Assembly: GCA_958439195.1 (NCBI GenBank)
Contig: OY288160.1
Span: 461,420 to 525,419 of the forward strand
From: an uncultured Paracoccaceae bacterium
GTDB lineage: Bacteria; Pseudomonadota; Alphaproteobacteria; Rhodobacterales; Rhodobacteraceae
Reading direction: 5' to 3'
Length of the DNA stretch: 64,000 nucleotides
A program made the position numbers and the translations under genes. The notes under the pieces are model-generated. The model had not been told where the DNA came from, made no database searches, and was given only the letters and a program-made list of their open reading frames with translations. Positions within the stretch are counted from its first letter, which is position 1; each line of letters begins with the position of its first letter. Positions 43,049 through 52,121 of the stretch are shown here, in pieces.

Positions 43049-43593
43049 CCGAACCCGACCTGTTCACGCGTCTGGCAGCCACGCACAAGCCTGACTGTCT
43101 GTTGTCGCTGGATGGTCCCCTTCCCGAAGCCGTGCCCGACCCCGAAGAGCTTGGCCGCACGCTAGGGTCTGATGCTGTGGCCGCTTATGCAGGGGCTTGT
43201 CGTACGATTTACGAAGACCTGCGCCGCGTGATCGGGCAGCTATCGGGGCTGTTGATCCTTGCGCGGCTGACAAACAAAACAGAAATGGGCGACTTGCCGG
43301 AAATGGCGCAATGCCGCGCCCGTTGGAATGAGGCGGGGCAGAGGCTGGCCGCGCTGTTCCCCCCGGCCGGGTTGCAGCGCCACAAGGCGCAACTGAACGG
43401 GGCGCATGTCTTCAGCGGTCATGTCATCGCTGCCGCACGCGATCTGCGCAGAGGGTCTGACATGGACGCACAGCTTGACCTGATGACGGTGCAGATCAAG
43501 CGCGCCTATGCCCATCTGGAGGCTGCAAGCGCCCCGAAGGCAGGACTGCAGATGGTTGATTTCACACATGCTTGCTGTGCCTGCGCGCATTGA
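43045..43593 (+). CDS. Protein of unknown function with Cys/His-rich C-terminus
   Basis: The product is 182 residues and overlaps the lacI stop (ATGA). It is mainly helical (CRTIYEDLRRVIGQLSGLLI, ARWNEAGQRLAALFPPAG, DLMTVQIKRAYAHLEAAS) and ends in HACCACAH, four residues of which are cysteine or histidine pairs suited to metal binding. No family is recognised. Its place between regulator and lactonase-like gene suggests a dedicated role in this pathway. Confidence 0.6.
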   Translation: MTEPDLFTRLAATHKPDCLLSLDGPLPEAVPDPEELGRTLGSDAVAAYAGACRTIYEDLRRVIGQLSGLLILARLTNKTEMGDLPEMAQCRARWNEAGQRLAALFPPAGLQRHKAQLNGAHVFSGHVIAAARDLRRGSDMDAQLDLMTVQIKRAYAHLEAASAPKAGLQMVDFTHACCACAH

Positions 43594-43627
43594 CCGCGCA
43601 GGACGAAGAACACGGAGGGAGGATACG

Positions 43628-44515
43628 ATGGCGGACTATTCGATCTGGGTGCTGGAATACTGCTATGTCAGCAAATACCACAAAAGTGGCGTCCTGTATG
43701 GCGCCCATAATCAGGGTTATGTGAAGCTTCCTTACTGCTATGTGGTGATCAAGGGTCGCGATCATGTGGCGATGGTGGATGTCGGCTATAACGACAAGGC
43801 CTATGGCAAGGTGCTGGGCGACCGGTTCGGTGTGGAAAACTGGCGTGATCCGAAGGCGGTTCTGGCCGAGATCGGCCTTTCGCCGGCGGATGTGGATACC
43901 TGTTTCATCAGTCACGCCCATTTTGACCATTTCGGCAACGTGGAGGATTTCCCCAAGGCGAAGTTCTACATCCAGGAACGCGAGATTTCGAAATGGGTCT
44001 GGGCGATGTCGCTGCCAGATCGGATGCGGTGGATGATGGTGGCCGTTGATCCAGGTGACATCGTTCGCGGCGTGGGACTTGCGGCAGAAAAGCGGTTGGT
44101 CACAGTTGACGGTGCGATGGAGGATGTACTTCCCGGCATCGACCTGCATTCGGCACCGGACAGCCACACATGGGGTTCGATGTGGGTGACCGTCCGCAAT
44201 GATGGGCAAAAGCAATCGCAGGACGCATGGGTGTTGGCCGGTGATCTTGTCTACCAGTTCGACAACCTGAAAAGCTCCGGTGCGGTGGTGGACGTCGATA
44301 CGATGTACACCCCGGTTGGCCTGGCCGTTGGCAGCCAGACCAACCTGATTCTTGCGACCGAAGAGATGATGTCGCAGGTCGGTTATGAGGCGCGCCGCGT
44401 GATCCCGATCCATGAGGAGGGCCTGCGAGATGCCTTCCCGTCGCGTATCAGCAAGGATGGCCTGCGTGTCACCGAAATCTGCCTCGCCGATGGCGAGAAC
44501 TCGAAGGTGGCCTGA
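43628..44515 (+). CDS. Metallo-beta-lactamase-fold hydrolase, lactonase-like (AttM/AHL lactonase family)
   Basis: ATG 43628 follows GGAGGGAGGATACG; product 295 residues. The zinc motif HAHFDH lies at 96-101, with further ligands in HSAPDSHTWGSMW, LAGDLVYQFDN and the final PIHEEGL. Relatives hydrolyse N-acyl-homoserine lactones, gamma-butyrolactone or 4-pyridoxolactone. In a sugar operon it more likely opens a sugar lactone. Its stop overlaps the next start by one base. Confidence 0.75.
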   Translation: MADYSIWVLEYCYVSKYHKSGVLYGAHNQGYVKLPYCYVVIKGRDHVAMVDVGYNDKAYGKVLGDRFGVENWRDPKAVLAEIGLSPADVDTCFISHAHFDHFGNVEDFPKAKFYIQEREISKWVWAMSLPDRMRWMMVAVDPGDIVRGVGLAAEKRLVTVDGAMEDVLPGIDLHSAPDSHTWGSMWVTVRNDGQKQSQDAWVLAGDLVYQFDNLKSSGAVVDVDTMYTPVGLAVGSQTNLILATEEMMSQVGYEARRVIPIHEEGLRDAFPSRISKDGLRVTEICLADGENSKVA

Positions 44516-45456
44516 TGACCGATCAGCGTCCGGTTGCCATTGTCGGAGCAGGGCTGGTCGGCTCGGGCTGGGCGCTGGTTTTTGCGCGCGCGGGGTATCA
44601 CGTTGCAGTCTATGACCCTTCGCCCGACATTCGGGCGGGGGTTGTGCCATGGGCGCGACAGAGCCTTGCCGAGTTGACCCACGCGGGATTGGTGGATGCG
44701 CCAGATGAGATCGTCGCCCGGATCACCCTGCATGATACATTGCAGGCAGCTTTGGCTGGCGCGTTCTACGTGCAGGAGTCGGTCTATGAAACCGTTGCGG
44801 CCAAGACGGAGGTCAGCCTTGCGATCGACGCGTTGATGGATGCAGATGCGGTGGTGGGGTCGTCATCATCGGGGATACCGGCGTCGAAATTCACCGCAGA
44901 CTGTGCCAATCGCGAACGGTTCCTGATAGCGCACCCCGTCAATCCGCCCCATCTGGTTCCGGTTGTGGAACTGGTTCCCGCACCTTGGACATCGCCCGCA
45001 GCGGTGGATCTGGTGGCCGACCTCATGAAGACGGTGAAACAGGTGCCTGTGCGCCTGACGCGCGAAATTGACGGTTTTGTCCTGAACCGCTTGCAGGGTG
45101 TTCTGCTGAACGAGGCTTGGGCACTCTATGAGGACGGCATCGCCAGCCTTGCGGATATTGACGCCACCATAGCCTATGGTCTTGGTCTGCGCTGGTCCTT
45201 CATGGGGCCGTTCGAGACGATTGACCTGAACGCTCCTGGCGGGATCGAGGATTACGCCACCCGCTTGCGCGGGCTTTACGCCGGAATGGTGCGGACGCCT
45301 CCGCCCGGACCGTGGCCCGATGCGGTGGTAGCAAAGGCCACTGCAGAACGTCGCGCCGCCCTTCCGGTGGATGCGCTGGCCGAACGGCGGGCCTGGCGGG
45401 ACGGTGTTCTGGGGCGGCTTTTAGCCTTCAAGAAATCCAACTGTCTTGCGGATTGA
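44515..45456 (+). CDS. 3-hydroxyacyl-CoA dehydrogenase-family oxidoreductase, L-gulonate 3-dehydrogenase-like
   Basis: The product is 313 residues. The NAD loop [21 protein letters not shown] is followed by [16 protein letters not shown], the catalytic [11 protein letters not shown] and [17 protein letters not shown], and C-terminal [18 protein letters not shown]. This is the lambda-crystallin / L-gulonate 3-dehydrogenase branch, not fatty-acid HAD. It would oxidise a sugar acid at C3 and so follows naturally after a lactonase. Confidence 0.8.
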   Translation: MTDQRPVAIVGAGLVGSGWALVFARAGYHVAVYDPSPDIRAGVVPWARQSLAELTHAGLVDAPDEIVARITLHDTLQAALAGAFYVQESVYETVAAKTEVSLAIDALMDADAVVGSSSSGIPASKFTADCANRERFLIAHPVNPPHLVPVVELVPAPWTSPAAVDLVADLMKTVKQVPVRLTREIDGFVLNRLQGVLLNEAWALYEDGIASLADIDATIAYGLGLRWSFMGPFETIDLNAPGGIEDYATRLRGLYAGMVRTPPPGPWPDAVVAKATAERRAALPVDALAERRAWRDGVLGRLLAFKKSNCLAD

Positions 45457-45506
45457 TGACAGCGATCCCGCCGGACAAGACCCACAGAGTTTGCAAGGAA
45501 GAGAAA

Positions 45507-46817
45507 ATGACCGTCACCTACCTGAAAAACAGCAAGTCCGACGATGCACGGTCAGAAGATGACGCCGCAGTTCGAGCATCTGTCGAAGCCATTCTCAGTG
45601 ACATCGAAGCCCGTGGAGATGCCGCGGTTCGCGACCTTTCGGAAAAGTTCGATAAATACTCGCCCCCTGCCTTTCGTCTGACAGACGGCGACGTCGAGGC
45701 GTTGATGAATCGTGTCAGCCCACGCGACATGGAAGATATCAAATTCGCCCAGGAGCAGGTTCGCAACTTTGCACGGGCACAGCGCGCATCCATGCGAGAT
45801 ATCGAGATCGAGACGATGCCGGGCGTGATCTTGGGGCATCGCAATATTCCGGTTCAATCGGTGGGTTGTTATGTGCCCGGCGGCAAGTTCCCGATGGTAG
45901 CTTCGGCGCACATGTCTGTGGCCACTGCATCGGTTGCCGGCGTGCCCCGCATCATCGCGGCGACGCCGCCCTTCAAGGGCGAACCAAACCCGGCGGTGAT
46001 TGCTGCCATCAAGCTGGGTGGCGCGCATGAGATCTATGTCATGGGCGGAATTCAGGCCGTGGGCGCGATGGCCATCGGCACCCAGACGATCAAGCCTGTC
46101 GACATGTTGGTCGGTCCGGGCAATGCCTATGTCGCCGAAGCCAAGCGCCAGCTTTATGGCCGTGTCGGGATTGACCTGTTCGCCGGCCCGACAGAGACGA
46201 TGGTGATCGCGGATGACACTGTGGATGCAGAACTCTGTGCAACAGATCTTCTGGGCCAGGCCGAGCACGGCTACAACTCGCCCGCCGTACTCCTGACGAA
46301 CAGTCACAAACTGGCTGTCGCGACGATGGTGGAAATTGACCGCTTGCTGGAAATCCTGCCCACAGCCGACACCGCCCGGAAGAGCTGGCAAGACTATGGT
46401 GAGGTTATCGTCTGCGACACGCATGACGAGATGTTGGCCGTTGCAAACGACATCGCGTCCGAACACGTTCAGGTCATGACCGACAGGGATGACTGGTATC
46501 TGGAACATATGCACAGCTACGGCGCGCTGTTTCTGGGGGCCCGGACCAATGTCGCCAATGGGGACAAGGTGATCGGCACCAATCACACATTGCCTACCAA
46601 GAGGGCCGGGCGCTATACGGGCGGGCTGTGGGTGGGCAAGTTCCTGAAAACCCACAGCTATCAGCGCATTACCACGGACGAGGCGGCGGCGATGATCGGG
46701 GCCTATGGGTCGCGTCTGTGCATGTTGGAAGGTTTTGTCGGCCACGCCGAACAATGCAACATTCGCGTTCGTCGTTATGGCAAGCGCAACGTAGCCTATG
46801 GCACAGCGGCCGAATGA
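45507..46817 (+). CDS. Histidinol-dehydrogenase-family NAD dehydrogenase (HpsN-like)
   Basis: AAGGAAGAGAAA precedes ATG 45507; product 436 residues. HisD-type features are [51 protein letters not shown] and zinc/catalytic residues in [18 protein letters not shown] and [17 protein letters not shown]. No other histidine genes are near. HisD paralogues of this kind oxidise primary alcohols to acids in two steps, for example HpsN on 2,3-dihydroxypropane-1-sulfonate. The true substrate here is unknown; a sugar alcohol or diol is likely. Confidence 0.8.
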   Translation: MTVTYLKNSKSDDARSEDDAAVRASVEAILSDIEARGDAAVRDLSEKFDKYSPPAFRLTDGDVEALMNRVSPRDMEDIKFAQEQVRNFARAQRASMRDIEIETMPGVILGHRNIPVQSVGCYVPGGKFPMVASAHMSVATASVAGVPRIIAATPPFKGEPNPAVIAAIKLGGAHEIYVMGGIQAVGAMAIGTQTIKPVDMLVGPGNAYVAEAKRQLYGRVGIDLFAGPTETMVIADDTVDAELCATDLLGQAEHGYNSPAVLLTNSHKLAVATMVEIDRLLEILPTADTARKSWQDYGEVIVCDTHDEMLAVANDIASEHVQVMTDRDDWYLEHMHSYGALFLGARTNVANGDKVIGTNHTLPTKRAGRYTGGLWVGKFLKTHSYQRITTDEAAAMIGAYGSRLCMLEGFVGHAEQCNIRVRRYGKRNVAYGTAAE

Positions 46818-47575
46818 CAGCCGCCGCCCCCAACTTTAGGCTGGATGGAAAGCGGGCACTCGTCACAGGGGCATCACGGGGTATCGGGCTTGCCATCGCA
46901 CAGGCATATGCAGCGGCAGGTGCCGACGTGACCCTTTGCGCGCGTACCGCAGCCGAAGTTGAACGCGCCGCGGACGAACTGTCGGCTTCAGGTCTGTTGG
47001 CCAGAGCGATGGTCGCCGATGTGACCGACATCGCGGCCTTTGCTGACTTGATTGCGACAGAGCCTGCCTATGATGTTTTCGTCAATAACGCTGGGACCAA
47101 TCGACCAAAGCCTCTGAGGGAGGTCACTGAGGATGACTATGACACAGTCTTGAACCTGAACCTCCGCGCAGCGCTTTTTGCAGCGAAAGCCGTCAGTAGA
47201 GGCATGGTGCTTGAGGGCAGAGGTGGATCAATCATCAACATGTCATCACAAATGGGCCATGTCGGAGCGGCCAATCGCACGCTCTATTGCGCGTCGAAGT
47301 GGGCGATCGAAGGCTTCACCAAGGCTCTGGCTATTGAGCTTGGCCAGCATCACATCCGGGTCAACACGATATGCCCCACCTTCATCGAAACGCCAATGAC
47401 ACAGGGTTACTTTGAAGATACGGCATTTCGCACGGCAGTTCTTTCGAAGATAAAGTTGGGGCGCCTTGGGACGGTCGAAGATGTGACGGGAGGGGCAATA
47501 TTCCTTGCCTCGGACGCATCAAGCCTGATGACGGGGAGCGCCCTCATGCTTGATGGCGGCTGGACCGCAGATTGA
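46814..47575 (+). CDS. SDR oxidoreductase
   Basis: ATG 46814 overlaps the preceding stop (ATGA); product 253 residues. Cofactor loop [35 protein letters not shown], serine region [14 protein letters not shown] and YCASK are all intact. The lysine/arginine pattern RTAAE after strand 2 leaves NAD versus NADP open. It ends the LacI-linked operon and may act on the same polyol or sugar as the HisD-like enzyme. Confidence 0.82.
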   Translation: MTAAAPNFRLDGKRALVTGASRGIGLAIAQAYAAAGADVTLCARTAAEVERAADELSASGLLARAMVADVTDIAAFADLIATEPAYDVFVNNAGTNRPKPLREVTEDDYDTVLNLNLRAALFAAKAVSRGMVLEGRGGSIINMSSQMGHVGAANRTLYCASKWAIEGFTKALAIELGQHHIRVNTICPTFIETPMTQGYFEDTAFRTAVLSKIKLGRLGTVEDVTGGAIFLASDASSLMTGSALMLDGGWTAD

Positions 47576-47727
47576 TCATTTCTACGTCGGGCTCGGGCGG
47601 CACACCTTTGCCATCCAGTTTCGCGACACGCCGGTGCGAACGGCGCTCAGGTATCTGCGAGCAAGCGAAAGATTGTCTGTGATCACAACCCAGTTCTACC
47701 GGACGATTGGGACGGGAACCTGCACGT

Positions 47728-47835
47728 CAATCGAGTTAGCGAAAATCAGGCGTGAGGTATTGACGGCGGCGGACGGCGTTGTGTTGCTGGCCGATAGCTC
47801 CAAGATCTTCAGACGCGCCTTCTGCAACTTCAGGC
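47728..47835 (+). pseudogene. DeoR-family regulator remnant
   Basis: In one frame REVLTAADGVVLLADSSKIF followed by RRAFCNF matches the C-terminal effector domain of DeoR regulators (VLLADSSKxGRxAF). Before and after it the frame is lost. The 368-base gap between the SDR and the kinase is otherwise without a gene. Confidence 0.45.
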
Positions 47836-47943
47836 CCAGTCGAGTACCGCCCCGCACGTCAAAGATGACCACCTTTCATCAGGGGACAGGGCTTACTTGT
47901 GGGACGCCGCTGTAATGCTTGAGATCGTTTATGAGGCCGACGC

Positions 47944-49005
47944 ATGATTTATTCCGGTGGACCCGTCCGCATCGTTGCAGATGATCTGACCGGTGCGCTT
48001 GATGCCGCCGCTCCGTTTGCAAGCTCGGACCATCCGGTTGGACTGGTTCTGGACGCCAAACAACTTCCAGACCGCCTAAACCTGACAATCAGCACTGATA
48101 GCCGCGACAGTTCCCCTGACGAAGCCGCGGCAGCGACCGTCCGCGCTTGCAACGTGCTACGCCAAGCACATCCTGGTATTCCGGCTCTTTGGTTCCACAA
48201 GGTGGACAGTGTTCTTCGTGGTCAACCGTTTGCAGCGACCGCCGCCATGATGAAGCGTCTCGGGTTGGAACGCTGCTTATTTGCTCCCGCGTTCCCAGCG
48301 ATGGGGCGCATAACGCGGGGCGGGCAGCACTTGGTGCTGACTGGGGCTGATTGGCGACCGGTTGCCAAGGCAGACATCATGCAGGGGTTGCGGTCAGCGG
48401 GATTGACACCGGCGAGCGAGGATAGGAGTCTATTTGACCGCACAAACGCCATTGTTGTGGACGCTGAAACTCAAGGTGACCTTGACCGTGCTGCTGCACG
48501 GCACGTTGACCCGCGCATCTTGTGGGTCGGTAGCCGCGCTTTAGCCGAGTCTTTGGTGGGACATGTTTCGCCGGTCCTCTGTCCTCCCTTTGCCATCGTT
48601 CTGGTTGGTACTGCTCACCCTATAACCCGCGCACAGGTTGCGTTCGCCGCAACGCGCTTTGCTATGGCTCCTGTGACGGGACCGATCAAGCCAGCCGCTG
48701 ATGAGTGCGTGCTCATCGACCCTGTAAGCGAGAGCGCGGATCCAGATCTAACGCAGGTGGCGGTCATTCAGGCGGTGCGGCGGATGGATCCTGATGGGTT
48801 CAAAGGACGAAGTCTGTTCGTCACAGGTGGTGAAACGCTGTCGATCGTTCTGAATGCGGCAGAGGCGAGAAGTGTGGATTGTATAGGCGAGGTTGCCCCA
48901 GGATTGCCGATTTCCGCCGTGCGCGGCGGGCGGCTTGATGGCATCATGATTGTTACAAAGTCGGGCGGGTTCGGAACGCCTGACCTACTGATCCGCAACT
49001 GCTGA
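47944..49005 (+). CDS. dtnK: Four-carbon acid sugar kinase, D-threonate kinase-like
   Basis: The product is 353 residues, shorter than OtnK or OiaK (420-450). DUF1537 motifs are VRIVADDLTGALDAAAPFAS, WFHKVDSVLRGQPFAAT and FAPAFPAMGRITRGGQHL. The C-terminal nucleotide part keeps LFVTGGETLSIVLN and VTKSGGFGTPDLL. The VDSVLRG form is that of D-threonate/D-erythronate kinases acting with PdxA2. It lies 15 kb from pdxA2, next to decayed sequence at the island's right end. Confidence 0.7.
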   Translation: MIYSGGPVRIVADDLTGALDAAAPFASSDHPVGLVLDAKQLPDRLNLTISTDSRDSSPDEAAAATVRACNVLRQAHPGIPALWFHKVDSVLRGQPFAATAAMMKRLGLERCLFAPAFPAMGRITRGGQHLVLTGADWRPVAKADIMQGLRSAGLTPASEDRSLFDRTNAIVVDAETQGDLDRAAARHVDPRILWVGSRALAESLVGHVSPVLCPPFAIVLVGTAHPITRAQVAFAATRFAMAPVTGPIKPAADECVLIDPVSESADPDLTQVAVIQAVRRMDPDGFKGRSLFVTGGETLSIVLNAAEARSVDCIGEVAPGLPISAVRGGRLDGIMIVTKSGGFGTPDLLIRNC

Positions 49006-49570
49006 TTTCCGATGTGCGGTAGTTCTGTTGCACAAATCTCGTGAGGGGCTCATTTTGTGAAGCCAGCGTGGTATCTGGAGGGCATCAACAAACCTACGCT
49101 TTCCGCCAACAAGATCATAAATTGACCCGCTTACCAGCAAACGCTGAAGCGCGGTGGCTCGCGGGTGATCTAGTTTGATCCCACCATGACCTAAGAGGTC
49201 GCACCGACGGGCTTAACACCTATCGGATGCAATGAAGCAGCAAAAGGCATCGTGAACGTCGCCGGACAAGTAAGCTGCTCAACGCTGGATGCTCAACGGC
49301 AGGCGAATGCCCGCTTCGCCGAGGCCTCCGTCGTGCAGCGTCTTGCCGAGGAATCGACCGACGCCGCCGAAGATTGGGAACGCAAAGAAGAGCGCGCCCG
49401 GATCAAGGCGGCCGGGCTTGAACCCACCTGACTCGGATTCGCCATGGCACGATCTGGCCCCGCCATCGCGCGAGGCTTTCTTTGGCAGTGACAAATCCGG
49501 TGACAAGCCAAAAGCGAGGCTTAATCAGGCTTTCGCCTGTCTGCCTAACCGCTTGTTTTTCTTGGGATTT
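49006..49570. other. Right-end island sequence with a probable gene fragment
   Basis: No intact gene is seen. At 49252-49431 (+) a 59-codon frame (ANARFAEASVVQRLAEESTD, then WERKEERARIKAAGLEPT) looks like the genuine C-terminus of a lost helical protein. GTTCTGTTGCACAAATC near 49021 resembles the ends of some IS elements, but no transposase or matching end was found. The integrase-type repeat follows at 49486. Confidence 0.35.
49486..49508. repeat. Right-arm copy of the TGACA repeat
   Basis: These 23 bases (starting CAGTGACAAATCCGG) match 9987-10009 exactly and in the same orientation. They lie 63 bases inside the right att repeat. In the excised circle they would flank the core site opposite to the left-end array, as integrase arm sites do. 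Confidence 0.6.
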
Positions 49571-49616
49571 TTGGCTCCGGCGGTAGGGATCGAACCTACG
49601 ACCAATTGATTAACAG
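49571..49616. repeat. attR: tRNA-Asn 3' end at the right island border
   Basis: This is the partner of 9789-9834, 46 bases identical, and lies within the intact tRNA-Asn gene. The element is therefore on the 3' side of the tRNA, and the tRNA was restored on insertion. Confidence 0.87.
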
Positions 49617-49646
49617 TCAACTGCTCTACCGCTGAGCTACGCCGGA
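49572..49646 (-). tRNA. tRNA-Asn (anticodon GTT)
   Basis: The minus strand folds as a 75-base cloverleaf. The acceptor TCCGGCG pairs with CGCCGGA, followed by discriminator G and encoded CCA. The D-arm is GCTCAGCGGTAGAGC, the anticodon loop CTGTTAA and the T-loop GGTTCGATCCC. It is the insertion target of the island. Confidence 0.95.
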
Positions 49647-49716
49647 ACACGTGGGCCGTATAGCAAGGGTGTTTGGGGGCGGCAAGGGGATAACGGCAGA
49701 AAATCATCTGGTAGCG

Positions 49717-50619
49717 TCAGATCAGCTTAAAGTGGCTGTTGTGGGATAGTGTGGGGTTGCCGATGACGCGGTTTTTCTCTTGCAGATCAATAAGGTGGGC
49801 GAGGATGTTTTGCCTTGCTGCAGGAAGGAGCTGGACCGGGATATCGTTGTAGAGGCAGCGCGAAAGGGTATCGGGATCGGCTGGGCCATCGGCAAGCGCG
49901 GCGAGGATTTGCGCTTCGCGGGTGCGGCGGTGCGTGATCAGGGCGCGGATGCGCTCTTGCGGGTTTGTGATGTCTGCGCCGTGTCCAGGCAGGAATTGCG
50001 TCCACCCTGGGTGATCAAGCTGTTCAAGGGCTTCGATATAGGCCCGCATGTCGCCATCGGGCGGGGAGATGACAGAGCTGCTCCATCCCATCACGTGATC
50101 GCCGGAAAACAGCCACGGCCCGATGGCAAAGCACAGATGGCTGCCCAGGTGGCCAGGGGTATGAAGAGCGGTGATCTGCCAATCCGCCCCCTGCACGGTT
50201 TCGGCATGGGCAAGCCGGATGTCAGGGCGGAAGCCGTGATCCAGCCCGTCGCCCCCTGCCGCCCCACCTGCCGCCATGCCGCTTGCGGCAAGGACCTGCA
50301 TGATCGGGGATCGGCCATCGGTTGCGGTGCCGTAGCCCAGAATCGGCGCGCCGGTCGCGGCCGCAAGCGCGGGGGCAAGGGCGGAATGATCGCGGTGGGG
50401 GTGGGTCACGAGGATATGGCTGATCTCTTCACCCGGTTCGAGGGCCGCAAGGATGGCCGCCAGATGGTTGGGGTTGTCGGGGCCGGGATCGATCACGGCG
50501 ACCTGCCCGGAGCCGAGGATATAGGTGTTGGTGCCCTGATGGGTGAGGGGGGATGGGTTGGGGGCAAGACGGCGACGCAGGCGGGGCTGGCTGCCATCGG
50601 CCCGGTCGAACTGTGGCAT
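49717..50619 (-). CDS. Metallo-beta-lactamase-fold hydrolase (LACTB2/glyoxalase II-like)
   Basis: The product is about 300 residues from ATG 50619; a TTG start at 50646 is possible. It shows NTYILGSGQVAVIDPGPDNP, zinc motif THPHRDHSAL, LHTPGHLGSHLCF and SGDHVMGWSSSVISPPDGDM, then a C-terminal winged-helix-like part (LSRCLYNDIPVQLLPAARQN). This architecture matches LACTB2-type endoribonuclease/hydrolases widespread in Rhodobacterales. Its substrate is uncertain. It is divergent from the histidine kinase gene. Confidence 0.8.
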   Translation of the reverse strand: MPQFDRADGSQPRLRRRLAPNPSPLTHQGTNTYILGSGQVAVIDPGPDNPNHLAAILAALEPGEEISHILVTHPHRDHSALAPALAAATGAPILGYGTATDGRSPIMQVLAASGMAAGGAAGGDGLDHGFRPDIRLAHAETVQGADWQITALHTPGHLGSHLCFAIGPWLFSGDHVMGWSSSVISPPDGDMRAYIEALEQLDHPGWTQFLPGHGADITNPQERIRALITHRRTREAQILAALADGPADPDTLSRCLYNDIPVQLLPAARQNILAHLIDLQEKNRVIGNPTLSHNSHFKLI

Positions 50620-50669
50620 CCTCGGCGGCCTCTTTCCTATGGTCAAAGGGCAGGCTAGGCTGATGGTCC

Positions 50670-51986
50670 ATGGCCCGCAAGTCCTTCCTTCCCCGTGGTC
50701 TTTATGGCCGCGCCGCGTTGATCCTGATCGTGCCGATTGTCACGATCCAGCTGGTCGTGTCCGTGACCTTTATCCAGCGGCATTTCGAACGGGTGACGCA
50801 ACAGTTGACCGGCGGGGTGGCGGCGGAGTTGCGCCTGCTTTTGAACGTGGCGGCGGTGGCTGAAGATCAGGCCGCGGCGGTTGCCGAGTTGCGGGCGCTG
50901 AGCGCGCCACTGGATCTGAGGGTGATGCTGCCGTCGCAGGGCCCGGTCCCGGCGGCGGACCGGACCGAATGGCTTGATCTTTCCGGGCGGGTGGTCATCC
51001 GCACTTTGCGGGACGAATTTCCCGCGCTGGCCCCGGTAGATCTGGTCGAAGGAGGAAATCTGGTTCGGTTGCACCATCCGACGCGGTGGGGCGATCTGGC
51101 GGTGACGGTGAACCGGGCGCGGATGTCGGCGACCAATCCGCATCAGTTGCTGGTGCTTATGATTGCCACGTCGGTGTTGATGACGATCATCGCGTATCTG
51201 TTTCTATCCAACCAGTTGCGCCCGATTGAACGGTTGTCGCGGGTGGCAGAGGCCTTTGGCAAGGGGCAGGTGATCCCCTATTCGCCGCGCGGGGCGATCG
51301 AGGTTCGGGCGGCGGGGCATGCCTTTCTTGATATGCGGGCGCGCATCGAACGGCAGATCGAACAGCGCACCCTGATGCTGTCGGGTGTCAGTCACGACCT
51401 GCGCACGCCGCTGACACGGCTGCGGCTGGGTCTTGCGATGTTGCCGGAGGACGAGGAAACAAAGGCGCTGCTGGGTGATGTGGCCGAGATGGAGCGGCTG
51501 GTGGATGAGTTCCTGTCCTTTGCGCGCGGCGACGCGACAGAGGCTGTGGAACCGGTTGATCCGGCGGCCCTGGCCCGGCGTGTGGTCGAGAATGCAGCGC
51601 GGATCGGGCGGCAGGCCGAGTTTCGCCAGCCGGGCCGTGTGGACCCCGTGCCTTTGCGCCCACAGGCCGTGACGCGGGCGTTGGAGAACCTGGTCAACAA
51701 CGCCCTGCGCTATGGCAAGCGCGCGGTGGTGACGCTGGAGATGGGGGCGAACTGGCTTCGCTTCACGGTCGAGGATGATGGGCCGGGCATCCCCGATGCG
51801 CGGCGGGCCGAGGCGGTGCTGCCCTTCAGCAGGCTGGATGCGGCGCGCGATCCGAACCGCGGCGGCGGGGTCGGCTTGGGCCTGTCTATCGCCGCCGATA
51901 TTGCTCGCAGCCACGGCGGGGAATTGCGGCTGGGCCGAAGCGAGGCTTTGGGTGGGTTGAAGGCAGAGCTGCTGTTGGCGCGGTGA
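50670..51986 (+). CDS. EnvZ-like sensor histidine kinase
   Basis: The product is 438 residues. An N-terminal membrane helix (AALILIVPIVTIQLVVSVTF), a periplasmic region of about 120 residues and a second helix (LLVLMIATSVLMTIIAYLFL) lead to HAMP. The phospho-acceptor is His242 in SGVSHDLRTPLTRLRL, the EnvZ form. The ATP domain has NLVNNALRYGKR (N box), VEDDGPGIP (G1) and GGGVGLGLSIA (G2). No adjacent ompR-type regulator is visible: the left neighbour is an MBL hydrolase and the right one a CAP protein. Confidence 0.87.
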   Translation: MARKSFLPRGLYGRAALILIVPIVTIQLVVSVTFIQRHFERVTQQLTGGVAAELRLLLNVAAVAEDQAAAVAELRALSAPLDLRVMLPSQGPVPAADRTEWLDLSGRVVIRTLRDEFPALAPVDLVEGGNLVRLHHPTRWGDLAVTVNRARMSATNPHQLLVLMIATSVLMTIIAYLFLSNQLRPIERLSRVAEAFGKGQVIPYSPRGAIEVRAAGHAFLDMRARIERQIEQRTLMLSGVSHDLRTPLTRLRLGLAMLPEDEETKALLGDVAEMERLVDEFLSFARGDATEAVEPVDPAALARRVVENAARIGRQAEFRQPGRVDPVPLRPQAVTRALENLVNNALRYGKRAVVTLEMGANWLRFTVEDDGPGIPDARRAEAVLPFSRLDAARDPNRGGGVGLGLSIAADIARSHGGELRLGRSEALGGLKAELLLAR

Positions 51987-52001
51987 CCGGCGCGGCCTTG
52001 G

Positions 52002-52110
52002 CATTTCATCTTGGCAGAAATACCCATTCAACGCGGATGCGGGGCGCGACCTTTGGCTTTGGCGTGCGGGTCTGATGCCGGATTTGGGTATTTGGACCAA
52101 GGTGATATGG
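52002..52110. repeat. Inverted pair of a short intergenic repeat between convergent genes
   Basis: 52002-52027 (CATTTCATCTTGGCAGAAAT, then ACCCAT) is repeated with one mismatch at 58328-58353. A diverged inverted copy (GGGTATTTGGACCAAGGTGA, then TATGG) lies at 52086-52110. Between the kinase (+) and the CAP gene (-) the pair could fold as a bidirectional end signal. Confidence 0.55.
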
Positions 52111-52121
52111 GCTTGGTTCCG

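Larger units (their letters stand above)
9789..49616. mobile_element. Integrated genomic island in the 3' end of tRNA-Asn(GTT), about 39.8 kb
   Basis: A 46-base sequence identical to the 3' part of tRNA-Asn occurs in direct orientation at 9789-9834 and 49571-49616. The right copy lies inside an intact tRNA-Asn; the left copy is only the 3' fragment. A P4-type tyrosine integrase starts 228 bases inside the left repeat and points inward. A 23-base repeat near each end (9987-10009, 49486-49508) fits integrase arm sites. The content is an element module (10062-17906) plus sugar-acid catabolic cargo with several pseudogenes. No relaxase or conjugation genes are visible, so it may be mobilised or satellite-like rather than self-transmissible. 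Confidence 0.87.

Noticed and set aside
45507-46817. Histidinol dehydrogenase of histidine biosynthesis
   Set aside because: The context is a sugar ABC operon without his genes, and the sequence is of the HisD-paralogue type, so hisD was not assigned.
49015-49040. Insertion-sequence end
   Set aside because: TGTTGCACAAATC resembles some IS ends, but no partner end, transposase or target duplication was found.
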